Assembly (NCBI RefSeq): GCF_014651695.1
Contig: NZ_BMXJ01000006.1
Coordinates: forward strand, 200,265-264,264
Direction of reading: 5' to 3'
Source: Nocardiopsis terrae
GTDB lineage: Bacteria > Actinomycetota > Actinomycetes > Streptosporangiales > Streptosporangiaceae
Length of the DNA: 64,000 bases
The notes under the pieces are model-generated. The model worked only from the letters and a program-made list of their open reading frames with translations. It did not search any database and was not told where the DNA came from. The stretch's first letter is position 1. Each line of letters opens with the position of its first letter. Positions 47,207-57,913 of the stretch are shown here, in pieces. The translations under genes were made by a program, and so were the position numbers.

Positions 47207-47239
47207 GACGGCGGCCCCCGTTCTCCGGGGGCCGCCGTC
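47207..47239. terminator. Bidirectional hairpin after the GNAT gene
   Basis: Fourteen-base arms (47207-47220 GACGGCGGCCCCCG and 47226-47239) pair perfectly around TTCTC, between convergent genes. Confidence 0.75.
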
Positions 47240-47278
47240 GACGTTTCGTGGTCGTTGTGGCTAACGCTCTACCGCGCG

Positions 47279-47485
47279 CTACTTGCTCTCGTTGAGCTTG
47301 TCCGTCTCGTCCTGGATGTCCGAGGCGATCTTGCGGATTGAGTCGTCATGCTTGCGCATGTGGTGTGCGCAGAACAGGAGTTCGCCGCCGGATTCGAACA
47401 ACACTCGGACGTACGCCGGTGCACCACAGCGGTCGCAGCGGTCAGCAGCCGTCAGCGGCTGAGTGGGGGCAAGGGTTCCAGTCAC
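47279..47485 (-). CDS. Small zinc-binding protein (DUF7455-like)
   Basis: The product has 68 residues. LTAADRCDRCGAPAYVRV and LLFCAHHMRKH give a CxxC...CxHH metal site. Small proteins with this pattern are near-universal in actinomycetes next to the hrdB-parE region; I believe they are called DUF7455. The C-terminus is an acidic helix. Function unknown, perhaps RNA or nucleoid binding. Confidence 0.72.
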   Translation of the reverse strand: MTGTLAPTQPLTAADRCDRCGAPAYVRVLFESGGELLFCAHHMRKHDDSIRKIASDIQDETDKLNESK

Positions 47486-47960
47486 TTCGCCATCCTCAAT
47501 ACTCGGCGTTAGTCACCTCTGACAACATCTAACCCGACCCAGACGTTCCCAACCGGACCCCGTGTACGCCGACAGCGGAATCCGCCCGATTCATGCCTGG
47601 GTGTAGCGCTATGGCACCTTTCTTGTCGGAGACCGTCCCTACTCCTTGTTGTACCCCTGGGTGAGGCACGGCTATCCCCGGAAAACGGGAGTATCCAGGT
47701 CGCATCCACCGGAGGTGGTAGTCTCGCGCGGGGCAGGCCCGTCCGACCCCGCGTCGGCCCGTGGAGCCCGTCACAGCGGCCCCGGCGACGACGCCGGCGC
47801 CCCGAATCCGGGGGACACGACTCCGCCCACACACGGTCCTGCCACGACGGAGCCCCCGGCTCGTCGTAGCCTGGCCCCCTCAACAGTCGGTGCGGCGCGG
47901 TACGAAGGGCACGCACCGCACAGCGCCCCGATTGCCCCTCAAGACGCAGGAGATGTCCGA
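47486..47960. other. 475-base divergent region upstream of parE
   Basis: It holds promoters for the small zinc protein and parE. The parE frame is open upstream to 47646, but the codons there do not resemble any topoisomerase. I see no structured RNA or repeat. Confidence 0.4.
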
Positions 47961-50066
47961 GTGACCGCCTTGACCGCAGCCGTCCACGATCCCGAGGATT
48001 ACTCCGCCCGGCACCTGTCGGTCCTCGAGGGCCTCGAGGCGGTGCGCAAACGGCCGGGCATGTACATCGGCTCCACCGACAGTCGTGGCCTCACCCACTG
48101 CATGTGGGAAATCATCGACAACTCCGTGGACGAGGCCCTCGGCGGCCACTGCGGGCGCATCGACGTGACCCTGCACAGCGACGGCTCCGTCGCCGTCAGC
48201 GACGATGGCCGCGGTATCCCCGTCGACATAGAACCCAAGTCCGGCCTGTCCGGTGTCGAACTGGTCATGACCAAGCTCCACGCGGGCGGCAAGTTCGGCT
48301 CCGGGTCCTACACCGCGTCCGGCGGTCTCCACGGCGTCGGCGCCTCCGTCGTCAACGCCCTGTCCGCCCGGGTCGACGTCGAGGTCGACCGCCAGGGCAG
48401 CACCCACGCGCTGAGCTTCCGGCGCGGCATCGCCGGGCGTTTCGCCGGAGCCGGACCCGACGCCGAGTTCACCCCGGTCTCCGGGCTCGAACAGACCCGC
48501 AAGATCGCCAAGAAGATCACCGGCACCCGGATCCGCTTCTGGCCGGACCGGCAGATCTTCCTCAAGGACGCCGAGATCACCCGGGAGAACCTGCTCGACC
48601 GGGCCCGCCAGACCGCCTTCCTCATCCCCGGGCTGACCATCGCGGTGCGCGACGAGCGCGCCGAGGGCGAGCCCGCCTACACCGAGGAGTTCCGCTTCGA
48701 CGGCGGGATCAGCGAGTTCTGCACCTTCCTGGCCCCGGACGAGGCGATCAGCGACGTCCTGCGGATCCAGGGCTCGGGCAACTTCACCGAGACCGTCCCG
48801 GTCCTGGACGAGTCCGGCCACATGGTCCCCGCCGACGTCGACCGCCGCCTGGACGTGGACGTGGCCCTGCGCTGGGGCGCCGGCTACGACACCACCGTGC
48901 GCTCCTTCGTCAACGTGATCGCCACCCCCAAGGGCGGCACCCACATCAACGGCTTCGAGCGCGCCCTGGTCCGGGTCGTCAACGACCAGTTGCGTGCCAC
49001 CAAGCTGCTCAGGAACAACGACGACCCGGTCACCAAGGACGACACCCAGGAGGGGCTGACCGCGGTCGTCACCGTGCGCCTGCCCGAGCCGCAGTTCGAG
49101 GGGCAGACCAAGGAGATCCTCGGCACCTCCGCGGCCTCCCGTATCGTCTCCCAGGTGGTCGGCAGGGAACTGCGCGAGTTCCTCGCCTCCACGAAGAAGG
49201 CGGAGAAGGCCAAGGCGCGCAGCGTCATGGAGAAGGTCGTGGGTGCGGCCAAGGCCCGTCTGGCCGCCCGCCAGCAGCGCGAGACCCAGCGCCGCAAGAA
49301 CGCCCTGGAGAGCTCGGCCCTGCCCGCCAAGCTGGTGGACTGCCGCAGCGAGGGGCTCGAGCACAGCGAACTCTTCATCGTGGAGGGTGACTCCGCGCTG
49401 GGCACCGCCAAGCTCGCCCGCGACTCCGAGTTCCAGGCCCTCCTGCCCATCCGGGGCAAGATCCTCAACGTGCAGAAGTCCTCGGTCGCGGACATGCTCA
49501 AGAACGCCGAGTGCGCGGCGATCCTCCAGGTCATCGGGGCCGGCTCGGGTCGGACCTTCGACCTGGACGCCGCCCGCTACGGCCGTGTCATCCTGATGGC
49601 CGACGCCGACGTCGACGGCGCGCACATCCGCTGCCTGCTGCTCACCCTCATCTACCGGTACATGCGGCCGATGCTGGAGGCCGGGCGCGTGTACGCGGCC
49701 GTCCCGCCGCTGCACCGCATCGAGCTGACCAACGTCCGGCGCAAGCGCGGGGCCAAGCCGGAGGACCGCTACATCTACACCTACTCCGACGCCGAGCTCT
49801 CACGCACCCTGCTGGACCTGGAGAAGCGCAAGATCTCCTGGAAGGAGCCGGTGCAGCGGTACAAGGGCCTGGGTGAGATGGACGCCGACCAGCTCGCCGA
49901 GACGACCATGGACCCGCGCCACCGCACCCTGCGCCGCATTCGGGTGGAGCAGGCGGAGGAGGCCGCCTCCGTGTTCAACCTGCTGATGGGCAACGAGGTG
50001 GCCCCGCGTCGCAGGTTCATCCAGGAGGGCGCGCAGGAGCTCGACCTGGAACGCATCGACGCCTGA
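47961..50066 (+). CDS. parE: DNA topoisomerase IV subunit B
   Basis: From GTG 47961 (AGGAGA 8 bases upstream) the product has 701 residues. The GHKL ATPase parts are EIIDNSVDEAL, DDGRGIPVD and GGLHGVGASVVNA; the TOPRIM metal site is EGDSALGTAK and DADVDGAH. With ParC it decatenates daughter chromosomes. It is called parE rather than gyrB because its partner with matching topology (parC) lies 2.3 kb away and there is no gyrA next to it. A 17-bp hairpin follows. Confidence 0.92.
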   Translation: MTALTAAVHDPEDYSARHLSVLEGLEAVRKRPGMYIGSTDSRGLTHCMWEIIDNSVDEALGGHCGRIDVTLHSDGSVAVSDDGRGIPVDIEPKSGLSGVELVMTKLHAGGKFGSGSYTASGGLHGVGASVVNALSARVDVEVDRQGSTHALSFRRGIAGRFAGAGPDAEFTPVSGLEQTRKIAKKITGTRIRFWPDRQIFLKDAEITRENLLDRARQTAFLIPGLTIAVRDERAEGEPAYTEEFRFDGGISEFCTFLAPDEAISDVLRIQGSGNFTETVPVLDESGHMVPADVDRRLDVDVALRWGAGYDTTVRSFVNVIATPKGGTHINGFERALVRVVNDQLRATKLLRNNDDPVTKDDTQEGLTAVVTVRLPEPQFEGQTKEILGTSAASRIVSQVVGRELREFLASTKKAEKAKARSVMEKVVGAAKARLAARQQRETQRRKNALESSALPAKLVDCRSEGLEHSELFIVEGDSALGTAKLARDSEFQALLPIRGKILNVQKSSVADMLKNAECAAILQVIGAGSGRTFDLDAARYGRVILMADADVDGAHIRCLLLTLIYRYMRPMLEAGRVYAAVPPLHRIELTNVRRKRGAKPEDRYIYTYSDAELSRTLLDLEKRKISWKEPVQRYKGLGEMDADQLAETTMDPRHRTLRRIRVEQAEEAASVFNLLMGNEVAPRRRFIQEGAQELDLERIDA

Positions 50067-50075
50067 CCCGGGCAC

Positions 50076-50110
50076 ACGGGGGCCGCACCGTCCGACGGTG
50101 CGGCCCCCGT
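50076..50110. terminator. 17-bp perfect hairpin after parE
   Basis: Arms 50076-50092 and 50094-50110 are perfect reverse complements, one of the strongest hairpins in the window, between parE and the convergent cysteine desulfhydrase gene. Confidence 0.8.
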
Positions 50111-50139
50111 TGTCGTTCCGAGCCCCGGCCCGCTCCCGT

Positions 50140-51276
50140 TCAGGGCGCCTGCGGCGGCTCCCAGACACCGTCGGCGAAGAACCGGTCGACGGCGGCCCGG
50201 TACGGCGTGGGGTCCAGACCCCGCTCCGAGACCCAGGAGTCGTTGTAGTAGCTGTGCTGGTAGCGTTCGCCGCCGTCACAGATCAGGGTGACCACACTGC
50301 CCCTGCGTCCCTCCCGGAGCATCCTGGCGACCAGGTGCCACACCCCCCACAGGTTGGTGCCGGTCGACCCGCCCGCGGACCGGCCGGTGAGGTCGTGCAG
50401 GTGGCGCATCGCGGCGATGCTCGCGGCGTCGGGGACCGGCATCATCAGGTCGATCACCGAGGGCACGAAACTCGGCTCCATCCGCGGACGTCCGATGCCC
50501 TCGATCCGGGACGGCATACCGGTCGCGTAGTCCGGGGCACCGGTCACCCAGCCGGGGAAGAACGCGGAGTTCTCCGGATCCACCACGGCCAGGCGCGTGT
50601 GCAGGCGCCGGTAGCGCAGGTAGCGCCCGATGGTCGCCGAGGTGCCGCCCGTTCCCGCGCCCACCACGATCCAGTCCGGGCAGGGGTGGCGCTCCATCGC
50701 GAGCTGCTCGAAGATCGACTCGGCGATGTTGTTGTTGCCCCGCCAGTCCGTGGCCCGCTCGGCGTAGGTGAACTGGTCCATGTAGTGGCCGCCGGTCTCC
50801 GCGGCCAGGCGCTCGGCCTCGCTGTACATCTCCGGGGGGTTGTCCACGAAGTGGCAGCGGCCGCCGTACCGCTCGATCAGGGCGATCTTCTCCGGGCTGG
50901 TCCTGCGCGGCACCACGGTGATGAAGTCCAGCCCGACCAGCTGCGCGAAGTAGGCCTCCGAGACCGCGGTGGAGCCGGAACTGGCCTCCACGATCGTGGT
51001 GCCCTCGGTGATCCACCCGTTGGCCAGGCCGTAGAGGAACAGCGACCGGGCCAACCTGTGCTTGAGGCTGCCGGTGGGGTGCACCGACTCGTCCTTCAGG
51101 TACAGGTCGATGCCCCACTCCGGGGGCAGCGGGAACACGTGCAGGTGGGTGTCGGCCGAACGCGTGTCGTCCGCGACCACCTTGCGCACGGCCTCGTCGG
51201 CCCAGGAACGGGCGCTGTCCGAACATCGGTCGACCCAGGCCTCGCCCGGGTCCTGTCTGTCAGGTGTGGAAGCCAT
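50140..51276 (-). CDS. cds1: PLP-dependent cysteine desulfhydrase/synthase-like enzyme (Cds1-like)
   Basis: This 378-residue fold-type II PLP enzyme has Lys72 in [10 protein letters not shown] (Schiff base), the phosphate loop [17 protein letters not shown] and [15 protein letters not shown]. Its length and the [20 protein letters not shown] block match mycobacterial Cds1, which breaks L-cysteine to hydrogen sulphide, pyruvate and ammonia, rather than CysK. So it may control cysteine level and redox. It lies convergent with parE, in the same direction as the TPR, carbonic anhydrase and parC genes. Confidence 0.85.
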   Translation of the reverse strand: MASTPDRQDPGEAWVDRCSDSARSWADEAVRKVVADDTRSADTHLHVFPLPPEWGIDLYLKDESVHPTGSLKHRLARSLFLYGLANGWITEGTTIVEASSGSTAVSEAYFAQLVGLDFITVVPRRTSPEKIALIERYGGRCHFVDNPPEMYSEAERLAAETGGHYMDQFTYAERATDWRGNNNIAESIFEQLAMERHPCPDWIVVGAGTGGTSATIGRYLRYRRLHTRLAVVDPENSAFFPGWVTGAPDYATGMPSRIEGIGRPRMEPSFVPSVIDLMMPVPDAASIAAMRHLHDLTGRSAGGSTGTNLWGVWHLVARMLREGRRGSVVTLICDGGERYQHSYYNDSWVSERGLDPTPYRAAVDRFFADGVWEPPQAP

Positions 51277-51324
51277 GCTCAGAAGGCTAGCCGGGTCCGG
51301 CCCCGCCGGTGCCGCGCACCCGGT

Positions 51325-51651
51325 TCAATCCAGGGACCCGCCGGACATCACCGCGTGCATGCGCCGGTAGGTGGCCGCCTCCCCGTGGCGGCTCTGCCTC
51401 TCCAGCGTGCGTGCGAGCGCGATGTGCGCCCAGTTGTCCACCGGGTCCAGTTCGATCAGCCTGCGGAAGGTCGACTCGGCCTTGTTGAGCTGGGCGGAGT
51501 GGAAGTAGGCGCGGCCCAGCAGCTCCAGGATGGAACGGCTGTCCGGTTCGTCCTCCACAGCGGGTTCGAGGGTCCGGGCGGCGTAGATCGGGTCGCCCAG
51601 TTCCAGGAACATGCGGGCCCGGTTGAAGGTGTCGTAGGTGCTCTCTTCCAC
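51325..51651 (-). CDS. Small tetratricopeptide repeat protein
   Basis: The product has 108 residues, made almost wholly of TPR helix pairs (LLGRAYFHSAQLNKAESTFRRLIELDP is one complete unit). It is a protein-binding adaptor; its partner is unknown. It is conserved next to cds1 and parC-type neighbourhoods in actinomycetes, as far as I recall. No export signal. Confidence 0.8.
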   Translation of the reverse strand: MEESTYDTFNRARMFLELGDPIYAARTLEPAVEDEPDSRSILELLGRAYFHSAQLNKAESTFRRLIELDPVDNWAHIALARTLERQSRHGEAATYRRMHAVMSGGSLD

Positions 51652-51719
51652 GGTGCTCCTCTCGGCGGCCGCCTGCCGTTGCGGATGACAACGGCCGCCG
51701 GAGCGAGCGCATTCCCGCC

Positions 51720-52250
51720 TCAGAGGTCGACCGGGTCCACCCTCCCGCTGTCCACGTCGTAGAGCGCACCGGCCACCGGGAGCCCCTGGGGGAGCAGGGG
51801 GTGGTGCCGGATCCGCTCCAGGTCGTGCCGGAGCGCGCCCAACTGGTCGTTGTCGGTGTGGAACTCCAGGCTGCGGGTGTCCACCCCGTGCTCCTCCAGG
51901 ATGAGGTCGTGCACGGCGTCGTCGCTGGCCACCGAGGCCATCTTGCAGCGAGTGTGCGGGAGGACCAGCACCCGGTCCACCCCCAGCAGGTACACCGCCA
52001 GGACGAGGGTCCGCAGGGTGTCGTCGGTGACCCGGGCGCCCGCGTTGCGCAGGATCTTCGCGTCACCGGGCTCCAGGCCCAGCATGTCGAGCGGTTCGAT
52101 CCTGGAGTCCATACAGGTCACCAGGGCCAGACCGCGGGCCGCCAGCGGTTTGAGGCCGGCGAGTGAGAACTCTTCGGCGTAGGCGGCGTTGGCGCCGAAA
52201 ACATCGTCGAACGTCCCCGGGGCAGGGGTGGTGTCCTGGTCTTCACTCAC
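51720..52250 (-). CDS. Beta-class carbonic anhydrase
   Basis: The product has 176 residues. Zinc ligands are Cys46 in TCMDSR (with Asp48-Arg50), His99 and Cys102 in PHTRC. It converts CO2 and bicarbonate, feeding carboxylases. It is short, as in the type I (Rv1284-like) group. It ends 68 bases before the TPR gene and starts 88 bases after the parC stop, so a shared transcript is possible. Confidence 0.9.
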   Translation of the reverse strand: MSEDQDTTPAPGTFDDVFGANAAYAEEFSLAGLKPLAARGLALVTCMDSRIEPLDMLGLEPGDAKILRNAGARVTDDTLRTLVLAVYLLGVDRVLVLPHTRCKMASVASDDAVHDLILEEHGVDTRSLEFHTDNDQLGALRHDLERIRHHPLLPQGLPVAGALYDVDSGRVDPVDL

Positions 52251-52338
52251 TTGGTGTCACTCCCTATGCGTCATCGGTGCACGCCGGTGCCGTGCACACA
52301 GGTAAGCACACCCGTGTGCACGGCACGTTGCGTCAAGC

Positions 52339-54834
52339 TCAGGTGTTCGCTCCGGGCGCGGTGATCCCGGAGTCGGTCTGGCCGCTACCGACCGTGGTGA
52401 TGGCACGCGGCAGAGCCTCGCCGGAACCGTCCCTGCGCTCGGTCAGGTCCGGCAGCCGGACCGGCTTGCCGTCGGCCCGGGAGGCCCGGGCCGGTGCGCG
52501 TCCCACCCATGCGAACAGCAGGGTGTCCTCGCCCTTCAGGTAGCGGTGGCAGCGTACACCGCCGGTCGCCCGGCCCTTCGAGGGGTAGGCCTCGAAGGGG
52601 GTCACCTTGGCGGATCCGGGCTGGGTGCCCTCCAGGGCGTTGCTGCTGCCGGAGACGGTCACCACGACCGAGTCCTCCGGGCTGGGCACCGCGCCGAACC
52701 ACAGGACGCGGGCCTCCTCGGACAGGCGGACGCCGGCCACACCCCCTGCCTGTCGGCCCTGCGGACGGGCGGTGGCCGCCGAGAAGCGCAGTAGTTGCGC
52801 CTCGGAGGTGATGAAGACGAGGTCCTCCTCACCCGTGGAGAGCTGGGTGAGGCCGACGACGCGGTCGTCGTCCTTGAGCGTGATGATCTCGAAGTCGTCC
52901 TTGTTGGGCGGGAAGTCCGGCGCGACGCGCTTGACCACACCGCCGGCGGTGCCCACGGCGAAGCCGGGGCCGGAGTTGTTCATCGACACCACCGACACGA
53001 CCCGCTCGCCCTCGTCGAGCTGCACGAACTCGCCGACGTCCAGACCGGCTGCCAGGGGTGGGCGCTCGGGTTCGCCCTCGCCCTGCTCGGGCAGCTCCGG
53101 GAGTTCCACTACGGGGACGCGGATCATCCGCCCCAGGTCGGTGACGAAGCCGATGTCGGACCGGGACGTGGTCGGGACCGAAACCTCGATCGCGTCGTGC
53201 GGAGCCCGCAGCCCCTCGTACACGCGCGGCGGCGCCGCCCCCTTGGTCCGGGCGATGTGGCCGTCCACACCGAACAGGACGTGGCAGGGCTGGTCGGCCA
53301 TCTCCAGCGGGATCACCGCGGCGCGGGCCGCGCCGTCGCTCTCGCGCAGCTGGGTGCGGCGCGGGGTCGCGAACTTCTTGGAGACGTCGTTCAGCTCCTT
53401 GGAGACGACGCGGCGCAGCTTCTTGTCCGACTCCAGGATCGAGGTGAGCTCCTCGATCTCCTGGTTGAGCCTGTCCCGCTCGGTCTCCAGCTCCAGCCGG
53501 TCGAACCGGGTGAGGCGGCGCAGCGGGGTGTCGAGGATGTAGCGCGCCTGGATCTCGGACAGGTCGTAGGCGCCCATGAGGGACTCACGGGCCGCCGCGG
53601 TGTCGTCGGCCTCGCGGATGAGCGCGATCACCCGGTCGATGTCGAGCAGGGCGACGAGCAGGCCGCCGACCAGGTGCAGGCGCTCCTGGCGCTTCTTGCG
53701 GCGGTGCTCGCTGCGGCGGCGGACCACGTCGAGGCGGTGGTCGACGTAGACCTCCAGCAGCTCGCGCAGTCCCAGCGTCTGGGGCTGGCCGTTGACCAGC
53801 GCCACGTTGTTGATGCCGAAGGACTCCTCCATCGGCGTGAGCCGGTAGAGCTCCTCCAGGACCGCCTCGGGGTTGAAGCCGTTCTTGAGCTCGATGACCA
53901 GGCGCAGGCCCTGGTTGCGGTCGGTCAGGTCCTTCAGGTCCGAGATGCCCTGGAGCTTCTTGGACTGCACCAGCTCCTTGATCCGGCTGACGACCTTCTC
54001 CGGGCCGACGCTGTAGGGCAGCTCGGTGATGACCAGGCCGGTGCGGCGCGCGGACACCTTCTCGATGGAGACGGTGGCGCGGGTCTTGAAGGTGCCGCGG
54101 CCCTTGCGGTAGGCGTCGCGGACCCCGTCCAGACCGACGATGGTGCCGCCGGTGGGCAGGTCGGGGCCGGGGACGAACTCGGTGAGCTCCTCCAGGGTGG
54201 CGTCGGGGTGGGCGATCAGGTGGCGGGCCGCCGCGATGACCTCGCCCAGGTTGTGCGGGGCCATGTTGGTGGCCATGCCCACGGCGATGCCTGAGGCGCC
54301 GTTGACCAGGAGGTTGGGGAAGGAAGCGGGCAGGACCTCCGGCTCGGTCTCCTGGCCGTCGTAGTTCGGCCTGAAGTCGACGACGTCCTCGTCGATGGAC
54401 GAGACCAGCAGTTCGGCGGCGCTGTCCAGCCGGGCCTCGGTGTAGCGCATGGCCGCGGGGGCGTCGTCGCCGCCCAGCGAACCGAAGTTGCCGTGGCCGT
54501 CGACCAGGGGCACGCGCATGGCGAAGGACTGGCTGAGGCGCACCAGGGCGTCGTAGATGGCTGAGTCGCCGTGGGGGTGGAGCCGACCCATCACCTCCCC
54601 GACGACACGGGCGCACTTGACGTGCCCGCGGTCGGGCCGCAGGCCCATTTCGTTCATCTGGTACAGGATGCGCCGTTGGACCGGTTTCATACCGTCGCGC
54701 GCGTCGGGTAGCGCGCGTTGGTAGATCACCGAGTACGCGTACTCCAGGAAGCTGCCGCGCATCTCCTCGGAGACGTCGATGTCGATGATCTTTTCGGCGA
54801 GATCCTCGGGGGGACGGGAAGTAGTACGGGCCAT
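52339..54834 (-). CDS. parC: DNA topoisomerase IV subunit A
   Basis: From ATG 54834 the product has 831 residues. The breakage-reunion domain holds [11 protein letters not shown] (the quinolone-resistance region, 86-95) and the catalytic Tyr131 in AAMRYTEAR; long coiled coil and six beta-blades follow in the C-terminal half ([15 protein letters not shown], then further blades). The overall sequence matches actinomycete ParC (DNA cleavage subunit). The frame is open upstream to 55182, but only this start aligns. Confidence 0.93.
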   Translation of the reverse strand: MARTTSRPPEDLAEKIIDIDVSEEMRGSFLEYAYSVIYQRALPDARDGMKPVQRRILYQMNEMGLRPDRGHVKCARVVGEVMGRLHPHGDSAIYDALVRLSQSFAMRVPLVDGHGNFGSLGGDDAPAAMRYTEARLDSAAELLVSSIDEDVVDFRPNYDGQETEPEVLPASFPNLLVNGASGIAVGMATNMAPHNLGEVIAAARHLIAHPDATLEELTEFVPGPDLPTGGTIVGLDGVRDAYRKGRGTFKTRATVSIEKVSARRTGLVITELPYSVGPEKVVSRIKELVQSKKLQGISDLKDLTDRNQGLRLVIELKNGFNPEAVLEELYRLTPMEESFGINNVALVNGQPQTLGLRELLEVYVDHRLDVVRRRSEHRRKKRQERLHLVGGLLVALLDIDRVIALIREADDTAAARESLMGAYDLSEIQARYILDTPLRRLTRFDRLELETERDRLNQEIEELTSILESDKKLRRVVSKELNDVSKKFATPRRTQLRESDGAARAAVIPLEMADQPCHVLFGVDGHIARTKGAAPPRVYEGLRAPHDAIEVSVPTTSRSDIGFVTDLGRMIRVPVVELPELPEQGEGEPERPPLAAGLDVGEFVQLDEGERVVSVVSMNNSGPGFAVGTAGGVVKRVAPDFPPNKDDFEIITLKDDDRVVGLTQLSTGEEDLVFITSEAQLLRFSAATARPQGRQAGGVAGVRLSEEARVLWFGAVPSPEDSVVVTVSGSSNALEGTQPGSAKVTPFEAYPSKGRATGGVRCHRYLKGEDTLLFAWVGRAPARASRADGKPVRLPDLTERRDGSGEALPRAITTVGSGQTDSGITAPGANT

Positions 54835-54979
54835 GTCCGTAATTCTGGCCTGTTCCGGGGACTGAAACGTACGGGGACGGGGGTCCGGGCGTGTGTGAGT
54901 CGTGCGACTGGGGGGGTTTCGCCCGTTCACGAAGGGGTTCTCCGCCCCGGAGGACGGGTCCGGGAGGGGGAACTTCCGG

Positions 54980-55015
54980 GCGGGGGCGGGCCGCCGTGGA
55001 GCGGTCCGCCCCCGC
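54980..55015 (-). terminator. Hairpin at the 3' end of the GH81 gene
   Basis: GCGGGGGCGGGCCGC (54980-54994) pairs with GCGGTCCGCCCCCGC (55001-55015) with one mismatch, 34 bases after the GH81 stop and before the parC start on the same strand. Confidence 0.6.
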
Positions 55016-55048
55016 TGCGGGCGTTCGGCGCCGGTACGGCGCCCGCGG

Positions 55049-57913
55049 TCAGTCGGTGAAGGGAATGCCCAGGGTGGCGCCCTGGCCGCCGCCGATGCGG
55101 ATCTCGGAGTCCTGGCCGCCGAGAGCGCTCCAGACCTCCAGGCGCACCGATCCGCCCTCCAGGTCGGCGAACTGGCCGTCACCGGAGCTCAGACCCTGGC
55201 TCTCGGTGTAGACCTCCCAACCGGGCAGGTCGTTGGTGGGGAAGTAGTGGTGGGTCTCCTCCCGGTCGTGGCTGCCGTCACCGTCGAAGTCGTAGGAGAC
55301 GCGCACCTGCACGGCGTTGCCGACGCCGTTGCCGGAGTCCACCGGCAGGGCGAAGGAGGTGTCGCCGCCGGTGAAGGAGCCGTTCAGGTCCTTCAGCTCG
55401 AGCACCACTGCGTCCGCGGGCGGGGTGCCGTCCTGGTTCCGGCCGCCGGCGTCCGGCACGGTGACCGAGCCCTCCGCGCTGTCCGGTTCGGTGGTGAGCG
55501 CGTCGGCGCCCAGGTGCAGGGTGCCCTCTCCCACGTTGCCCTCGCCGGGGTCCGGGCCGGGGTCCCCGTCGCCGGGGTCGCCCCCGCCGCCCTCACCCGC
55601 GGTGGAACCGAGCGCGCCCGGTGCGACCCGGAGCGTGGTGCCGTCGGAGAAGGTCACGGTCAGCGGGTCGGAGCCCGGGTTGAAGGCCGTGTAGGAGCGT
55701 TCGCTGCCGTTGTCGAACACGGCGTAGTGGGCGGTGTCCGCGGTGACGGAGACGTCCACGTTGCCGACCTCGGCGAGCGTGGACACCCACTGGTAGGTGT
55801 GCGGCTTGGATTCACCCGCCTCGGGCTCGTAGGTCTGCCACTGCTCCTCGAACATCCTCAGGGCGTCCTCGCCGTCGGAGAGTGCGCGGTGCGCCCAGTG
55901 GATGTCCCGCCAGATCTCGGGTTCGCGGCCGAGCTTGTCCACGAGCGACTCGTGGACGGCGCCGGCGTGCTCGGGGTCGTGGCCCAGGTACAGCGAGCCC
56001 GCGGTGATGGGCAGGTAGTTGATGCCGTAGTGCTCCTCGTGGCCGCCGTCCCACCAGATCCGGTAGTCTCCGCCGTCGCCCCACACCATGCCGACGACGT
56101 CCTCGTCGAAGTCCTCGGGGAAGGTGTCGCCGCCCTGGTTCTGCCAGTAGCGGGCGATGGTGGAGGCCTGGGTGGTGTGCAGGTAGACGCCCAGGTCGCG
56201 CAGCTCCTCGTCACCGGTCAGGGCCCCGAAGGTCGCGGTGGCGGCGGCGAAGTGCATGCCCTCGGAGGAGGACTCCTGGTTGTTGCCCGCGGCGAACCCG
56301 GCGTGGCCGGAGGCCCAGCCGTGCCCGGCGTAGGGGGAGAAGGAGCGCAGTCGGGGGAACATGTCGCTGTCGGGGTCGGTCCCGGCCACGTCGTCGATGA
56401 GCAGGCGGATCATGCCGCCCCAGGCGTCCTCGTCGGCCCAGTCGCGGTCGTAGCGGGCGACCACGGCGGCGGCGGAGACGAAGTACCCGTAGTGGAAGTC
56501 GTGGTCGTTGATCTCGGTTGCGGCCCCGAAGCTGTCCGGGAAGCCGAGCATCGTGCCCCAGGTCTGGTCGTGGTGGAAGCGGCGGGTCCCGTCCGCCGTC
56601 AGCCAGCCCTCCAGGCGCCCCTTGACCAGGGCGAGGAGTTCGTCGCGCGCCTCGGTGTGCCCGATCGAGTCGGCGATGGGGACGAGCTGTGCCAGGCGGC
56701 CCATGGCCTTGCCGTCCCAGTAGGTGTCGCCGGGTTCGGGGAAGAGCTCCTCCTCGGCGAGCACCTCGTCGATCAGGGTGGCCAGCCGGTCGTGGTCGGC
56801 GCTGTCGACGGTGGGCAGGCTGGGCATGATGCCCTGGGTGGTGAGCTCGGTGGTGAAGGTGGCGCCCTCGGAAACCCGCATCTCTCCCCGGGGGGAGGCG
56901 TAGGACAGGTCGGTGAGGTCACCGGTGACGTGTTCCCACTGGTGCGGGTAGAGCGCGGTGAGCGTGCCCGTCTCCGCGCCCTCCCTGGCCTCGGTCTCCA
57001 ACCGGTAGGTGCTGGTGAGGGTGGCCGCGGACTCGTCGTAGTCGTACTCCACGAGGGAGTCGGTGACGAAGGAGTGTGCGTAGGGGGCGAAGGCGTCCAG
57101 GTCCTCGGGCGAGGGCAGGGCGGCCACCGAGTAGTACCCCTCGTCCCCGGTGTCGGCGGTGAGGGTGTCGCCGGACAGGGACCAGGGGGCGTCGGAGGGG
57201 GCGAACAGGGCGTAGTGCCTGCCGTTCACGGTGGCGCCGACGGTGGATCCGTCCTGGTGCCAGACCTCGGGGGTGCCGGTGAAGGTCACCTCGGCGTCGC
57301 CGCCCGCGGTCTCGGCGTAGGCGAAGGGCAGGCCCTGGCCGATGGTGGCGCGCAGGGTCGATCCGCCGCCCTCCCAGTGCGCGGTGACGGTCCAGTCGCC
57401 GCTGTCGGCGGTGCGGGTGTCGGGTGACTCCAGCCCGGTGACGCCGAGCGAGAGGTCGGCTACGGCGGTGTACTCGTACTTGAGGCCCTCGCCCACGAGC
57501 TGGTGGGAGTCGGGGTAGCCCATGTTGAGTCCGCCCTCGTGGGGGAGGTAGCTCAACGGGTGGGCGAACAGGTTCTCGCCGTGGGGGTTGTCGGGGTAGC
57601 GCTGGAAGATCAGGGAGGACCACCACTCGTTGGTGGGGGCCGGGCCCTCGAAGTCGTCGGTCACCTTGGGGGCGACCGGGTTGCCGTTGAGGTCGGAGGG
57701 GCCCGAGGCCCCCCCGGGGAGGGCGGTCGTGTAACCGCCCGAGCCGACGGGTACCTGGGCCGTCTCGGCCGAGACGGGTGCGGCACCGCCGGTTCCGGCG
57801 CCGGTGACGGCAAGGGTGGCGCCGCCGACCACGAGCGCCGAGGCGGTGGCGAGCAGGCCGAGCCTGCTGCGCGGCCCCGGGCGTGCGGGGTGGCGGTAGC
57901 GGGGGTGTGCCAT
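55049..57913 (-). CDS. Secreted GH81 endo-beta-1,3-glucanase with carbohydrate-binding module
   Basis: From ATG 57913 the product has 954 residues. A signal peptide (Arg-rich, then LGLLATASALVVGGATLAV) is followed by a GH81 domain (TNEWWSSLIFQRYPDNP onward, with ASGHAGFAAGNNQESSSEGM near residue 540, the family's catalytic Glu region). A Gly/Asp/Pro linker leads to a C-terminal beta-sandwich that resembles beta-1,3-glucan binding modules such as CBM56. It cuts laminarin and fungal wall glucan outside the cell. A CelR-type operator lies 40 bases upstream. Confidence 0.88.
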   Translation of the reverse strand: MAHPRYRHPARPGPRSRLGLLATASALVVGGATLAVTGAGTGGAAPVSAETAQVPVGSGGYTTALPGGASGPSDLNGNPVAPKVTDDFEGPAPTNEWWSSLIFQRYPDNPHGENLFAHPLSYLPHEGGLNMGYPDSHQLVGEGLKYEYTAVADLSLGVTGLESPDTRTADSGDWTVTAHWEGGGSTLRATIGQGLPFAYAETAGGDAEVTFTGTPEVWHQDGSTVGATVNGRHYALFAPSDAPWSLSGDTLTADTGDEGYYSVAALPSPEDLDAFAPYAHSFVTDSLVEYDYDESAATLTSTYRLETEAREGAETGTLTALYPHQWEHVTGDLTDLSYASPRGEMRVSEGATFTTELTTQGIMPSLPTVDSADHDRLATLIDEVLAEEELFPEPGDTYWDGKAMGRLAQLVPIADSIGHTEARDELLALVKGRLEGWLTADGTRRFHHDQTWGTMLGFPDSFGAATEINDHDFHYGYFVSAAAVVARYDRDWADEDAWGGMIRLLIDDVAGTDPDSDMFPRLRSFSPYAGHGWASGHAGFAAGNNQESSSEGMHFAAATATFGALTGDEELRDLGVYLHTTQASTIARYWQNQGGDTFPEDFDEDVVGMVWGDGGDYRIWWDGGHEEHYGINYLPITAGSLYLGHDPEHAGAVHESLVDKLGREPEIWRDIHWAHRALSDGEDALRMFEEQWQTYEPEAGESKPHTYQWVSTLAEVGNVDVSVTADTAHYAVFDNGSERSYTAFNPGSDPLTVTFSDGTTLRVAPGALGSTAGEGGGGDPGDGDPGPDPGEGNVGEGTLHLGADALTTEPDSAEGSVTVPDAGGRNQDGTPPADAVVLELKDLNGSFTGGDTSFALPVDSGNGVGNAVQVRVSYDFDGDGSHDREETHHYFPTNDLPGWEVYTESQGLSSGDGQFADLEGGSVRLEVWSALGGQDSEIRIGGGQGATLGIPFTD